64,000 bases of DNA from Stutzerimonas stutzeri (GTDB taxonomy: Bacteria > Pseudomonadota > Gammaproteobacteria > Pseudomonadales > Pseudomonadaceae). Shown one piece after another: positions 32,195 to 40,614 of this stretch. The notes beneath the pieces are model-generated. The model ran no database searches. It was not told where the DNA came from and worked only from the letters and a program-made list of their open reading frames with translations. Both the position numbers and the translations under genes were made by a program. Where the stretch lies: the NCBI RefSeq assembly GCF_015291885.1, contig NZ_CP036186.1, forward strand, positions 1,054,001-1,118,000, written 5' to 3'. Positions within the stretch are counted from its first letter, which is position 1, and the number at the start of each line of letters is the position of its first letter.

Positions 32195-33433
32195 TCACGC
32201 GCGCTTGATCTTCACCACGTTGCCAGCGGCCAGTCTGTCAAGATGATCGGCATACCACTGCATCATGATTTTGCGTTGCTCTAGGTAAGTGCTTTTGTCG
32301 TAGACGCCTCGGACGCCTTCTTTTACATGCGAGAGCTGAGCTTCAACGTGCTGTGAGTCGAAGCCATTCTCGTTGAGGATGGTGCTGGCCAGATGGCGGA
32401 AACCATGGCCTGTCTGCCGACCTTCGTAACCCAGGCGACGCAAGGCCATCAGAAAAACGGTGTTGCTACGTGGCTTGGTTGTGTCGCTGCGCCCGGGGAA
32501 AAGAAGCTGGTAGTTCCCTGTGATGTTGTGTAGATCTCGAAGCAGTGCAATAGCTTGGCTGGGCAAAGGTATAAGGTGTTCGCGGCGACGCTTCATGCGT
32601 TCAGCGGGAATCAGCCATAACCCGGCATCCAGATCGAACTCCTGCCAGCGTGCTTCGCGTAGCTCCGAGGGGCGGCAGGCAAGCATCGTGAGTAGCTGCA
32701 GGCCAAGACGCACGTCTGTTGCGTGAGGGTAGGAGCGGATGGCCCTCAGCAGTGCGGGCAGTTCATCTAGGGATACATGGGCGAAATTTTCGACAGGCTT
32801 GGTCAGAAGGAACTTATGCAAGCCTTCGAGCGGGTTGTGGGTGGCGCGTCCGGTAACCCTGGCGAGATCGTAGACTTCTCTGCACATGCCGCGAACGCGA
32901 CTCGTCTGCTCGACGATGCCTGTCTCTTCCATGGCTCGCAGGAAATTCATCCATTCCATCGGCAGAATGCTGGTGAACGGCCGTTTACCGAACACGGGGA
33001 AAACGTGCTTTTCCAGTGCTCCGATGGTTCGGACAGCAGTTCCTTCTGTCCAGGTCTTGCATTTGGCGCTGTACCACTCGCGCGCCAGGCGCTCGAAGGT
33101 GTTGTTGGCTGCCTCTAGCTCGGCTGCTTTCTGGGCTTGTTTGGTTGCCAGAACGCTACCGCCTTTCGCCGTGTTGTCGCGTAGTTCGCGAACTTTGCGG
33201 CGAGCCTGTTCGCCGGTCAGTTGGTGGTCGCCAGTGCCGTAACCGCCAAGACCTAGCCATGACCACTTGCCATCCGCCTTTTTGTAGCGCAGCTGCCAAG
33301 ACTTCGAGCCGTCCGGCTTAACGCGAAAGTACAGGCCGTCACCGTCCAGTTCCCGGTATTCCTTTGGTTCAGGCTCCAGGCTGGCAAGTACGGTATCGGC
33401 CAGCGGGCGCCGCTTGATCTGGCTGCGCTTCAC
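32195..33433 (-). CDS. int: Tyrosine integrase, P4 type with DUF4102 N-terminal domain
   Basis: About 412 aa. The DUF4102-like N-terminal arm-binding domain (residues 10-90: YRELDGDGLYFRVKPDGSKS WQLRY) is followed by a core-binding domain and the catalytic domain with Arg in MLACRPSELREARW, His-x-x-Arg in TGHGFRHLASTIL, and the Tyr nucleophile in GVYDKSTYLEQRK. The start chosen is GTG 33433, which has a strong GAGGGGA ribosome site 7 bp upstream; ATG 33454 is an alternative. It ends the island: its 5' side faces the ssrA 3' end 166 bp away. Integration into tmRNA genes is common for this family. It would catalyse recombination between the ssrA end and the element's att site. Confidence 0.93.
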   Translation of the reverse strand: MKRSQIKRRPLADTVLASLEPEPKEYRELDGDGLYFRVKPDGSKSWQLRYKKADGKWSWLGLGGYGTGDHQLTGEQARRKVRELRDNTAKGGSVLATKQAQKAAELEAANNTFERLAREWYSAKCKTWTEGTAVRTIGALEKHVFPVFGKRPFTSILPMEWMNFLRAMEETGIVEQTSRVRGMCREVYDLARVTGRATHNPLEGLHKFLLTKPVENFAHVSLDELPALLRAIRSYPHATDVRLGLQLLTMLACRPSELREARWQEFDLDAGLWLIPAERMKRRREHLIPLPSQAIALLRDLHNITGNYQLLFPGRSDTTKPRSNTVFLMALRRLGYEGRQTGHGFRHLASTILNENGFDSQHVEAQLSHVKEGVRGVYDKSTYLEQRKIMMQWYADHLDRLAAGNVVKIKRA

Positions 33434-33463
33434 TCGTGTATCCCCTCGGTTCACTTTTTGTCA

Positions 33464-33491
33464 AAGGATACACGGCGGGATACACGGTGGG
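33464..33491. repeat. Short tandem repeat upstream of int
   Basis: GGATACACGG occurs twice in close tandem between the integrase start and the ssrA terminator (about 33466-33490, spacing 13 bp). These may be arm-type sites for the integrase or an operator for its promoter; the assignment is a guess from position. Confidence 0.35.
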
Positions 33492-33531
33492 CAATTGTAT
33501 AGGGGCGCGTTCAGGGACATGCAGATACAAG

Positions 33532-33555
33532 AAAGCCCGCACGGGGCGGGCTTTT
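33532..33555 (-). terminator. Intrinsic terminator of ssrA
   Basis: AAAGCCCGC-loop-GCGGGCTTT with adjoining T/A runs lies 44 bp beyond the ssrA 3' end in the direction of its transcription, between ssrA and int. It could act in both directions and isolate int from ssrA transcription. Confidence 0.8.
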
Positions 33556-33598
33556 CAGGGTGTTTCCGGTCATGTGGGAACATGTGGAAACTTACATT

Positions 33599-33977
33599 TG
33601 GTGGAGCCGGGGGGATTTGAACCCCCGTCCGCCAGCTCTCCGCTATCGGTTCTACATGCTTAGCCAGATCTACTGAGTTAACTCCGCGCCGCCCGATTGG
33701 CAGGGTGCTTGGAGCGAGCTGTATGAGTTTTAGCCGTTACGTCTACAGCGAACTTGGCGGCGATCCTGTTCTGTCTGACAGTCATTTCGGGTTTACAGGC
33801 ATCCCCTAGTGACCGCTGGAGCCGAAGCTACCAGATGAAGGTTAGGCGGCTAGCGCGTACCCTTCGTAGTTGTCGTCGTTGGCAACTATAAGTTTGCAAC
33901 AGTTTATTTACGAGTTCTGTTACCAACTCGGCATGCCCCTCAAGTTTTGTTACCGGCGTCGAATCCTAATCGGCCCC
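33599..33977 (-). ncRNA. ssrA: tmRNA
   Basis: The minus strand begins GGGGCCGATTAGGATTCGAC and ends with a tRNA-like 3' part (GGTTCAAATC then CCCCCGGCTCCACCA), the classical tmRNA ends; the CCA is encoded. The internal reading frame gives the tag ANDDNYEGYALAA followed by TAA, starting at a GCC resume codon near 33886. tmRNA with SmpB frees stalled ribosomes and tags the unfinished protein for ClpXP/FtsH-type proteolysis. smpB is about 10 kb to the right. The tRNA-like end is the attachment site of the island, and the visible gene is complete, so its function should be preserved. Confidence 0.97.
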
Positions 33978-34003
33978 TGGTGACGCTTGTGGTGCTGGAC
34001 GCG

Positions 34004-34032
34004 AGTGTACGGCGATCTTTACGCGCTGTCGA
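34004..34032 (-). promoter_or_regulatory. Probable ssrA promoter
   Basis: On the minus strand TCGACA (34032-34027) is separated by 17 bp from TACACT (34009-34004), a reasonable sigma-70 pair. The -10 lies 26 bp before the mature tmRNA 5' end, leaving a short leader that RNase P would remove. Confidence 0.55.
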
Positions 34033-34109
34033 TCAGTTTGTAGCCATGCTGGTTATAAAACGTACAGCTGGCCGCGGCAGGATCGCTGGTGCGACCCCGC
34101 CGCCTTGGC

Positions 34110-34406
34110 TCAGTTACCGGAGCCGGAGCCTGCAGTGCCGCTGCTGCCCGAGCTGCCTGGGCCTTTAAGCTCTTGCAGGGCTTTGGTGGAGTGCGCGATG
34201 CAGGCCTCAGTGTCACCGGACTGCTGAGCCTCGCGGGCTTGTTTGACGTACTCGTCGACTTTGCTCTTGGCCGGCTCACCCAGAGTGGCGGTGTTGGTGG
34301 CCATGTTGTCGTCGATTTCCTGCAGGTTGATCTGGCACAGGTCTTGTGCGAAGACAGCCGGGCTAGCGAGCAGTACCGCGGATGCAAGCAGTGCATGAAC
34401 TTTCAT
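34110..34406 (-). CDS. Small secreted protein (98 aa)
   Basis: The ATG at 34406 has a GGAGG ribosome site and is followed by a clear signal peptide (MKVHALLASAVLLASPAVFA, cleavage after AFA). The mature part (QDLCQINLQEIDDNMATNTA...) is helical and ends in a Gly/Ser-rich tail. It is conserved-looking pseudomonad periplasmic protein of unknown function; an upstream in-frame extension is possible but would hide the signal peptide, so I reject it. First core gene beside ssrA. Confidence 0.8.
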   Translation of the reverse strand: MKVHALLASAVLLASPAVFAQDLCQINLQEIDDNMATNTATLGEPAKSKVDEYVKQAREAQQSGDTEACIAHSTKALQELKGPGSSGSSGTAGSGSGN

Positions 34407-34550
34407 TGTGGGGCCTCCAGTCTTGTGGACTTCCCGGGCCTGCCTGATAACAGCTGAAGCGGCGGCGCCGAGTCGAATAGAACCCGTCACGGGCTCTAAA
34501 AATCCGACTGCGATTGCGCGTGAGCGTTCATCGAAGCGACACAAACGAAG

Positions 34551-34576
34551 CGGCCCCGCTCTCTTGAGCGGGGCCG
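34551..34576 (-). terminator. Terminator hairpin after dld
   Basis: CGGCCCCGCTC-TCTT-GAGCGGGGCCG, an 11-bp perfect stem starting 12 bp after the dld stop; it closes the lactate operon. The T-tract is only moderate. Confidence 0.75.
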
Positions 34577-34587
34577 TGGTGCGCGGG

Positions 34588-37440
34588 TTAGAGCGGCTGG
34601 GCCGCTGTTTTGCTGCGCGTGACGCGGTCTACCAGATAGACCAGTCCGTGGTAGTCGATCTGGCCATGACGGGACAGGCCGATCTCGCAGGTGCGGCTGG
34701 TGGAGATGCCTTCATCGCAGATCTGCACCGCATCTTTCAGGCTGCGCAGGGCGTGGCCGTTGAGCTCCGGGGTGGTGAAGCCTTTGTCTCCGGCGAAACC
34801 GCAGCAATGAATGCCTTCGGGCACCACAACCTCCTTGGCGCAGCGTCGAGCGATGTCGATCAGTGCCTGTGCTTCCCCAAGGTGCTGGGTGCTGCAGGTG
34901 ACGTGCACGGCGATCGCCTTTTCCTGCGGGACGAAGTCCAGCTTGTCGAGCAGGTGCGTGCGGATGAAGCGTACCGGGTCGTACATGTCGAGGCGCTGAT
35001 CGGTCAGGCCCTGGACCAGGCGCAGCGTGCAGGGGCTGGTGTCGCAGTAGATCGGGTCGAGCCCGCCGCGACTGGCCTTGAGCAGCGCATCGAGCATCTC
35101 CTGGCGCTTGCGTTCGCCCTGTTCGGCATAGCCCTTGGAGGCGAACGGCTGGCCGCAGCACAGGTCGTTCAACTGTTCGGGGAAGATCACCTGGTAGCCG
35201 GCCTTTTCCAGCAGGCCGCGGGTCTTGTCGAGCAGCGGCTCCTGTTCCTGATCACGCGCCGCCGGGCCCATGGCACGGGAAACGCAGGCGGCCAGATAGA
35301 CAACGCGCGGACGCTCATCCTGAGCGGCGGGCTGGGGCAGGTGCAGGCGCTGCAGGGGCTGCGGCATGGCCGGTGTCCATTGCGGGACGCGGCCCTTGCT
35401 GACGTTGCTCATGCTCGCGGACAGCTTGGCCAGGCGCTTGGTGCCGAGGATGATGTGCGCGCCGTTGGCGGCATGCAGCATGAAGCGGGTGCCCTGTACG
35501 GCGGTGCTGAAATGGTCGGCCAGCCAGTTGGCGGTTCCGGTTTTGCTCGCTTCACGTCCGCGCAGCTTGCGCACCAAGTCGCCGGTGTTGATGCCGACCG
35601 GGCAGCGCTGGGCACAGAGGCCGGTGGCGGCGCAGGTCTCGACGCCGTGGTAGTGGTAGAGGCGTTCGATTTCCGTGGTATCGACACCGGCGCGCTTGCG
35701 CGCCTGGATATCGCGCCAGATGACGATACGCTGGCGCGGCGTCAGGGTCAGCCCGTTGGATGGGCAGACCGGCTCGCAAAAGCCGCACTCGATGCACTTG
35801 TCGACGATCTCGTCGGCGGCGGGCATCGGCTTGAGGTTCTTCAGGTGGATGTCCGGGTCTTCGGAGAGCACCACGTCCGGATTGAGAATGCCGGTGGGGT
35901 CGAGCAGGCGCTTGATCTTCCACATCAGCGCGTAGGCTTCGCTGCCCCATTCCAGCTCGACGAAGGGCGCCATGTTGCGCCCGGTGCCGTGTTCGGCCTT
36001 GAGCGCACCGCCGAATTCGACGGCAACCAGCTGTGCCACTTCGCCCATGAAGGCTTCGTAACGGGCGACCTGCGCCGGATCATCGAAGCCCTGGGTGAAG
36101 ACGAAGTGCAGATTGCCCTCCAGCGCGTGGCCGAAGAGGATCGCTTCGTCGTAGCGGTGCTTGTCGAGCAATTCGATCAGCCGGTTGACGCCCTCTGCTA
36201 GGCGCTCGACGGGGAAGGTCACGTCCTCGATGATCACCGTGGTGCCGGTCTGGCGCACGGCGCCGACCGCTGGGAAGGTGTCCTTGCGGATCTTCCACAG
36301 CTGGTTGTAGACCACCGGGTCTTCGCTGAAGTCGACCTGTTTCTCCACCGGGAAGTGCGCGATGGAGGTCATGATCAGGTTGATCTGCTCGTGCAGCAGC
36401 GACTGACTGGCGGCGCGTGATTCGATCAAGAGCGCGCAGGCGGTCGGCGACAGTTCCTTCACCCACTCGGGCATGCCGGCCTTGTGCTCGACCGAGCGCA
36501 GGCTGCGGCGGTCGAGCAGCTCCACCGCGGACACCGGTTGCTGCTTGAGCACCGGTACGGCGAGGCAGCAGGTTTCCACGTCGGGGAACACCACCAGCGC
36601 GCTGGCCTTGTGCGGATGGTCCGGTACGGTGTCGTAAGTCACCGCGCTGATAAAGCCCAGTGTGCCCTCTGAGCCGACCATCAGGTGGTTGAGAATGTCC
36701 AGTGGCTCGTCGTAGTCAACCAGCGCATTGAGCGAAAAGCCGGTGGTGTTCTTCAGCCGGTACTTGTGGCGGATCTTCGCCGCCAGTTCGGTATTGGCGC
36801 GGGTTTCGCGGCCCAGCTCGGCCAGCTGCTCAAGCAGGGCGGCGTGGCTGTTGCGGAACGCGGCAACGCTGGCGGCATCTTCGCTATCGACCACGGTGCC
36901 GTCGGCCAGCACGACGCGCAGCCCGGCGAGGGTCTTGTAGGTGTTCTGCGCCGTGCCGCAGCACATGCCGCTGGAATTGTTGGCGACGATGCCGCCGATC
37001 TTGGCGGCATTGATCGAGGCCGGATCAGGGCCGATCTTGCGCTGGAAAGGTGCGAGCACGGCGTTGGCATTGGCGCCGATGACGCCGGGCTGCAGGCGGA
37101 TCTGCTCGCCGCCGTTGCGAATCTCGCGGCCGTTCCAGTTGTCGCCGAGCACGATCAGCACCGAGTCGCTGATCGCTTGGCCGGAAAGGCTGGTGCCGGC
37201 GGCGCGGAAGGTCACCGGGACGTCTTCCGCATGGGCCAGCTTGAGCAGCGCAATCACCTCGGCTTCGGATTCGACGCGCACCACCAGCTTCGGAATCAGC
37301 CGGTAGAAACTGGCATCGGTGCCGAAGGCCAGCGTGGAGAGCGGATCGTCGAAGCGGCGCTCGACCGGGATCAGGCGTTCGACTTCGCGAATGAACGCAT
37401 TTGGCAGCGGCGCGCGTTCGAGTTGCGCGGCCGCGTTCAT
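34588..37440 (-). CDS. dld: D-lactate dehydrogenase, FAD and Fe-S type (Dld)
   Basis: 950 aa from ATG 37440, which overlaps the lldG stop (ATGA). The N-terminal half is an FAD_binding_4 domain (PVTFRAAGTSLSGQAISDSV; IGGIVANNSSGMCCG) plus the FAD-oxidase C domain (VGSEGTLGFISAVTYDTVP; ALKAEHGTGRNMAPFVE). The C-terminal half has two 4Fe-4S motifs (CIECGFCEPVCPS and CAATGLCAQRCPV) and a CCG domain with IHCCGFAGDKGF. This layout fits the NAD-independent membrane-associated D-lactate dehydrogenase reported beside the L-lactate enzyme in P. stutzeri; it oxidises D-lactate to pyruvate and passes electrons to quinone. Last gene of the lldP operon. Confidence 0.9.
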   Translation of the reverse strand: MNAAAQLERAPLPNAFIREVERLIPVERRFDDPLSTLAFGTDASFYRLIPKLVVRVESEAEVIALLKLAHAEDVPVTFRAAGTSLSGQAISDSVLIVLGDNWNGREIRNGGEQIRLQPGVIGANANAVLAPFQRKIGPDPASINAAKIGGIVANNSSGMCCGTAQNTYKTLAGLRVVLADGTVVDSEDAASVAAFRNSHAALLEQLAELGRETRANTELAAKIRHKYRLKNTTGFSLNALVDYDEPLDILNHLMVGSEGTLGFISAVTYDTVPDHPHKASALVVFPDVETCCLAVPVLKQQPVSAVELLDRRSLRSVEHKAGMPEWVKELSPTACALLIESRAASQSLLHEQINLIMTSIAHFPVEKQVDFSEDPVVYNQLWKIRKDTFPAVGAVRQTGTTVIIEDVTFPVERLAEGVNRLIELLDKHRYDEAILFGHALEGNLHFVFTQGFDDPAQVARYEAFMGEVAQLVAVEFGGALKAEHGTGRNMAPFVELEWGSEAYALMWKIKRLLDPTGILNPDVVLSEDPDIHLKNLKPMPAADEIVDKCIECGFCEPVCPSNGLTLTPRQRIVIWRDIQARKRAGVDTTEIERLYHYHGVETCAATGLCAQRCPVGINTGDLVRKLRGREASKTGTANWLADHFSTAVQGTRFMLHAANGAHIILGTKRLAKLSASMSNVSKGRVPQWTPAMPQPLQRLHLPQPAAQDERPRVVYLAACVSRAMGPAARDQEQEPLLDKTRGLLEKAGYQVIFPEQLNDLCCGQPFASKGYAEQGERKRQEMLDALLKASRGGLDPIYCDTSPCTLRLVQGLTDQRLDMYDPVRFIRTHLLDKLDFVPQEKAIAVHVTCSTQHLGEAQALIDIARRCAKEVVVPEGIHCCGFAGDKGFTTPELNGHALRSLKDAVQICDEGISTSRTCEIGLSRHGQIDYHGLVYLVDRVTRSKTAAQPL

Positions 37441-38108
37441 GCGTCCTCCAGGATCAGCAAGATCAGATCCTTCGGGCCATGGGCGCCGTAGGCCAGCACC
37501 TGTTCGATATCGGCGGTTTTCGACGGGCCGGAGACCAGCAGTGCATTGGTCGGCATGCCGGCGGCCCACTGGAACTTCTGTTGGATTTCGTAGAAGTTGT
37601 CGTGGATTTCGCTGGCCTTGAGGATGGCGAAGTGTACCGGCGGCACCAGACTCATCAGGCGCGGCTCCTCGCGGGTCGGCCACATGATCAGGCTGCCGGT
37701 GGAGGCGATGGCGCCGAGGGTGCCGGTGAGGCTCGCCGGGGTGTCGTTGAACAGCTCGTCCTTCCAGTCCTCGACCGGACTGTCGTAGGCCTTCAGCGTC
37801 GGCAGGCCTTCACGGCCGGCGCAATGCGCGGTGAAGCGCTGGCCGTACGGCGTGGTCGGGGCGATCAGCAGGCTCGGCAGCTGGCGGTCGTGCAGCAGCT
37901 GCTCGAGCAGGGCGGGCCAACCGGCGTCCGTGGTCAGGTGAATCTCGGTGTGCACCGCTTCCATCAGCTGGCGCAGCCGGGCGATACGCTGCTCGGGCGC
38001 GTAGCTCCAGGGCTGGGTGACCAGCGATAAGTCGTAGTCATCGACGATTGGCGTGGTGCCTTCCAGGCTCTTCTTCAGCTTGGCGAGGATATTGGCCTTG
38101 GCGCTCAT
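37437..38108 (-). CDS. lldG: L-lactate dehydrogenase subunit, LutC/LldG family
   Basis: 223 aa from ATG 38108 (overlaps the lldF stop as ATGA). Pattern of the LutC/YkgG family: TGTLGAIASTGSLIMWPTRE, LVPPVHFAILKASEI, LLVSGPSKTADIEQVLAYGAHGPKDL. It is the third subunit of the NAD-independent L-lactate dehydrogenase complex that converts L-lactate to pyruvate. A longer in-frame opening reaches further upstream but is inside lldF and has no support. In P. stutzeri literature the equivalent subunit is called LldC. Confidence 0.92.
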   Translation of the reverse strand: MSAKANILAKLKKSLEGTTPIVDDYDLSLVTQPWSYAPEQRIARLRQLMEAVHTEIHLTTDAGWPALLEQLLHDRQLPSLLIAPTTPYGQRFTAHCAGREGLPTLKAYDSPVEDWKDELFNDTPASLTGTLGAIASTGSLIMWPTREEPRLMSLVPPVHFAILKASEIHDNFYEIQQKFQWAAGMPTNALLVSGPSKTADIEQVLAYGAHGPKDLILLILEDA

Positions 38109-39565
38109 CGCTTGCCCTCCAGGTGCTCGCGGGCCAGCTCGTGCAGCGAGCGGGCGGCAGGTTTCGGTGCGCTGTGGTTCTGCGTCCAGGGGCCGATGTT
38201 CGATGGCGTCAGGCCGCGCAGGCGTGTGGCGAAGAAGCCGAATACGCGGTACAGCGTCGGGCTGGTGTTGAGCAGCCGCCAGCCAGCCCACATCAGTCGT
38301 TCCTGCTTCGAATATTTGCTGCCCTGGCCGCGCATGACCTTGTGCGGATCGTCCGGTGCCTTGACGTTCTCCTCGCGCAGCCGGCGCAGAATGGCCGGAA
38401 TCGGGATCTTCACCGGGCAGACTTCGCCGCAGGCGCCGCACAGCGACGAGGCGCTGGGGTGATCCGGCACCTTGTCCAGGCCGACCATGTGCGGGGTGAT
38501 GATCTTGCCGATCGGACCGGGGTAGACCTCGCCGTAGGTATGGCCGCCGACGCGGGTGTAGACCGGGCAATGGTTCATGCAGGCGCCGCAGCGGATGCAG
38601 TTGAGCGTCTGGCGCAGCTCGCTGTCGGCGAAGGCCTGGCTGCGGCCGTTGTCCAGCAGGATCAAATGCACTTCCTGCGGGCCGTCGAGCTCGTCGGCCT
38701 TGCGCGGGCTGGAGATCATGTTGACGTAGGTGGTGATCGGCTGGCCCAACGCCGAGCGGGTCAGCAGCGAGAGCAGCGGGACCACGTCGCGCAGGTTCTC
38801 CACGACCTTCTCGATCCCGGTGACGGCGATATGTACCGGCGGCACACCGGTGGACATGCGCCCGTTGCCCTCGTTTTCGACCAGCAGCAGGGTGCCGGTT
38901 TCAGCCACCGCGAAGTTCACGCCGGAGACGCCGATATCGGCCTCGAAGAACTTCTGGCGCAGGGTGCGGCGGCCGATCTGAATGAGTTGGTCGACGTCCT
39001 TGGTGTACTCCACGCCGAGTTTCTCGTGGAACAGGGACGCGACCTGGCCGGCGTTCTTGTGGATTGCCGGCATGATGATATGAGAAGGCTTTTCATGGTC
39101 GAGCTGGACGATGTACTCGCCCATGTCCGATTCCAGGCATTCGATGCCATGGCCTTCGAGGAAATGGTTCATCTCCATCTCTTCGCTGACCATCGATTTG
39201 CCCTTGATCACCTGCTTCGCCTCGTGGGCGCGGGCGATCTCGAGGACGATGTTGTTCGCCTCTTCAACCGTCTCCGCCCAGTGCACTTTCACACCATTGC
39301 GGGTCAGGTTGGTTTCCAGCCGCTCGAGTAGTTCGGGCAGCTTGGACAGTGCGCGGGCGCGGATACGGTTGCCCATCTCGCGCAGCCGCTCGCGTTCGTC
39401 GGCATCGCTGAAGGCCACGGCGCGCTTGCTCATCAGCGAATCCATGGCGGTGCGGAAGTTGCGTCGCAGCTGGTCGTCCTTCAGGGATTTGCGGGCACGG
39501 GCGCGGAAATCCGGGTCACCGGCGTTCTCGATCTGTATCGCGGGAATACGTTGTTCGGCGTTCAT
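38105..39565 (-). CDS. lldF: L-lactate dehydrogenase iron-sulfur subunit, LutB/LldF family
   Basis: 486 aa with the LutB layout: an LUD domain (NNIVLEIARAHEAKQVIKGK, AVAETGTLLLVENEGNGRMS, HIAVTGIEKVVENL) and a ferredoxin-type region with CIRCGACMNHCPVY and CGACGEVCPVKIP for two 4Fe-4S clusters. It probably carries electrons within the LldEFG complex. ATG 39565 overlaps the lldE stop by 4 bp. The C-terminal segment with W.GWRLLNTSPTLYR is typical. Confidence 0.93.
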   Translation of the reverse strand: MNAEQRIPAIQIENAGDPDFRARARKSLKDDQLRRNFRTAMDSLMSKRAVAFSDADERERLREMGNRIRARALSKLPELLERLETNLTRNGVKVHWAETVEEANNIVLEIARAHEAKQVIKGKSMVSEEMEMNHFLEGHGIECLESDMGEYIVQLDHEKPSHIIMPAIHKNAGQVASLFHEKLGVEYTKDVDQLIQIGRRTLRQKFFEADIGVSGVNFAVAETGTLLLVENEGNGRMSTGVPPVHIAVTGIEKVVENLRDVVPLLSLLTRSALGQPITTYVNMISSPRKADELDGPQEVHLILLDNGRSQAFADSELRQTLNCIRCGACMNHCPVYTRVGGHTYGEVYPGPIGKIITPHMVGLDKVPDHPSASSLCGACGEVCPVKIPIPAILRRLREENVKAPDDPHKVMRGQGSKYSKQERLMWAGWRLLNTSPTLYRVFGFFATRLRGLTPSNIGPWTQNHSAPKPAARSLHELAREHLEGKR

Positions 39566-40383
39566 CGGGCACCTCCGGTGCGTTGCCAGAGGAAGGTCGC
39601 CAGATGCTGACCGCGCAGGGCTTCACGCTGTTTCTCCAGCGAACCGTTGATGTTCATCAGGCAGCCACAGTCGGCGCTGACTACCTGATGCGCGCCGGAT
39701 TCCTTCAGTGCGCGGGTCTTGTCCAGCACCATGGCGCCGGAGATGTCCGGCATGCGTACGCTGAAGGTGCCGCCGAAGCCGCAGCATTCGCTTTCGTGGT
39801 CGTGCTCGACGCGCTCGACCTGGCCCAGCTGGGCAAGCAGGGCGCGGCCGTGCAGGTGGGTGTTCATTTCGCGGCGGGCCGAGCAGGAGGTATGCAGGGC
39901 AACCTTGGTCGGCGTGCCGGCGTCCTTCAATTCGACCTTGCAGACGTTGAGCAGGAACTCGGCCAGCTCGAAGGTGCGCTCGGCCAGCGCTTGCGCCTTC
40001 TTGAGGGTCTGCGGCTCATCCTTGAACAGGTCGAGATAATGGTGGCGCAGCATGCCGGCGCAGGAACCGGACGGGACGACCACCGGCCAGTCGTTGGCGA
40101 ACAGATCCAGCTGCGCCCGTGCGACCTTGCGTGCCTCGTCGGTGTAGCCGGTCGTGTAGGCCGGCTGGCCGCAACAGGTCTGGCCCTGCGGGAAGTGCAC
40201 GGTCAGGCCTTCGCGTTCGAGCAGGCGGATGGCATCCAGGCCGGCCTCGGGATAGAACAGGTCGACCACGCAGGTACCGAATAGATAAACCTGGCTCGGC
40301 TTGGCGGGGTATTCGCGCGGCTTTGGCAGCGGCGGCGCCACGCGGGTAGCGTTCGGCGCAGCATCGTAGAAGAGTTCGCTCAT
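39562..40383 (-). CDS. lldE: L-lactate dehydrogenase subunit, LutA/LldE family
   Basis: 273 aa. It contains two CCG-type domains for an Fe-S/heterodisulfide-reductase-like site: LVYFPQGQTCCGQPAYTTG-type motif (TVHFPQGQTCCGQPAYTTGY) and HDHESECCGFGGTFSVRMP. The family is the first subunit of the flavin-independent L-lactate oxidation complex. It is transcribed after lldP with a 231-bp gap that includes a terminator and an inverted-repeat element, so it may have partly separate expression. Confidence 0.92.
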   Translation of the reverse strand: MSELFYDAAPNATRVAPPLPKPREYPAKPSQVYLFGTCVVDLFYPEAGLDAIRLLEREGLTVHFPQGQTCCGQPAYTTGYTDEARKVARAQLDLFANDWPVVVPSGSCAGMLRHHYLDLFKDEPQTLKKAQALAERTFELAEFLLNVCKVELKDAGTPTKVALHTSCSARREMNTHLHGRALLAQLGQVERVEHDHESECCGFGGTFSVRMPDISGAMVLDKTRALKESGAHQVVSADCGCLMNINGSLEKQREALRGQHLATFLWQRTGGAR

Positions 40384-40426
40384 TGGCTTGGTCTCCGGGT
40401 TAGCCCGGTTATCCGCAAACAGGCTT

Positions 40427-40549
40427 TTGAAAAACTATCTGCGTTGGCATACGTCGTTAAAAGCAGCCTCAGAATGCTCATTTAGAAAACTAAAGTCGCT
40501 TTTTCGGCTGCTTTTGCCTTGTCGTGCCTGCCTCGCCTACGTCTTTCAA
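40427..40549. repeat. ~120-bp imperfect inverted-repeat element between lldP and lldE
   Basis: The ends TTGAAAAAC...GCGTTGGCATACG and (reverse complement) TTGAAAGACGTAGGCGAGGC resemble each other, and inside is AAAAGCAGCC (40459-40468) facing GGCTGCTTTT (40506-40515). It can fold into one long hairpin. It looks like a dispersed intergenic repeat (MITE- or REP-like) of this lineage; genome-wide copies cannot be seen here. Confidence 0.5.
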
Positions 40550-40581
40550 TTGCCTGTCAGGTGCGGTTTCTGGAATGCAAC

Positions 40582-40603
40582 CGTGCCCCCAAGCGGGGGC
40601 ACG
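40582..40603 (-). terminator. Hairpin after lldP
   Basis: CGTGCCCCC-AAGC-GGGGGCACG, a nine-bp perfect stem starting 12 bp after the lldP stop. No strong T-run on the minus strand, so it may attenuate rather than stop transcription into lldE. Confidence 0.6.
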
Positions 40604-40614
40604 ATTCCTGTTTC

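Noticed and set aside
33599..33640. tRNA gene at the island edge
   Set aside because: The tRNA-like 3' end belongs to the tmRNA, whose 5' end and tag frame are present.
34408..36201. 597-codon plus-strand frame opposite dld
   Set aside because: Antisense of the confirmed dld gene with biased Ala/Gly/Val content.
37437..38570. Longer 377-aa version of lldG
   Set aside because: The extra N-terminal part lies in lldF coding sequence; the family start is at 38108 with an ATGA overlap.
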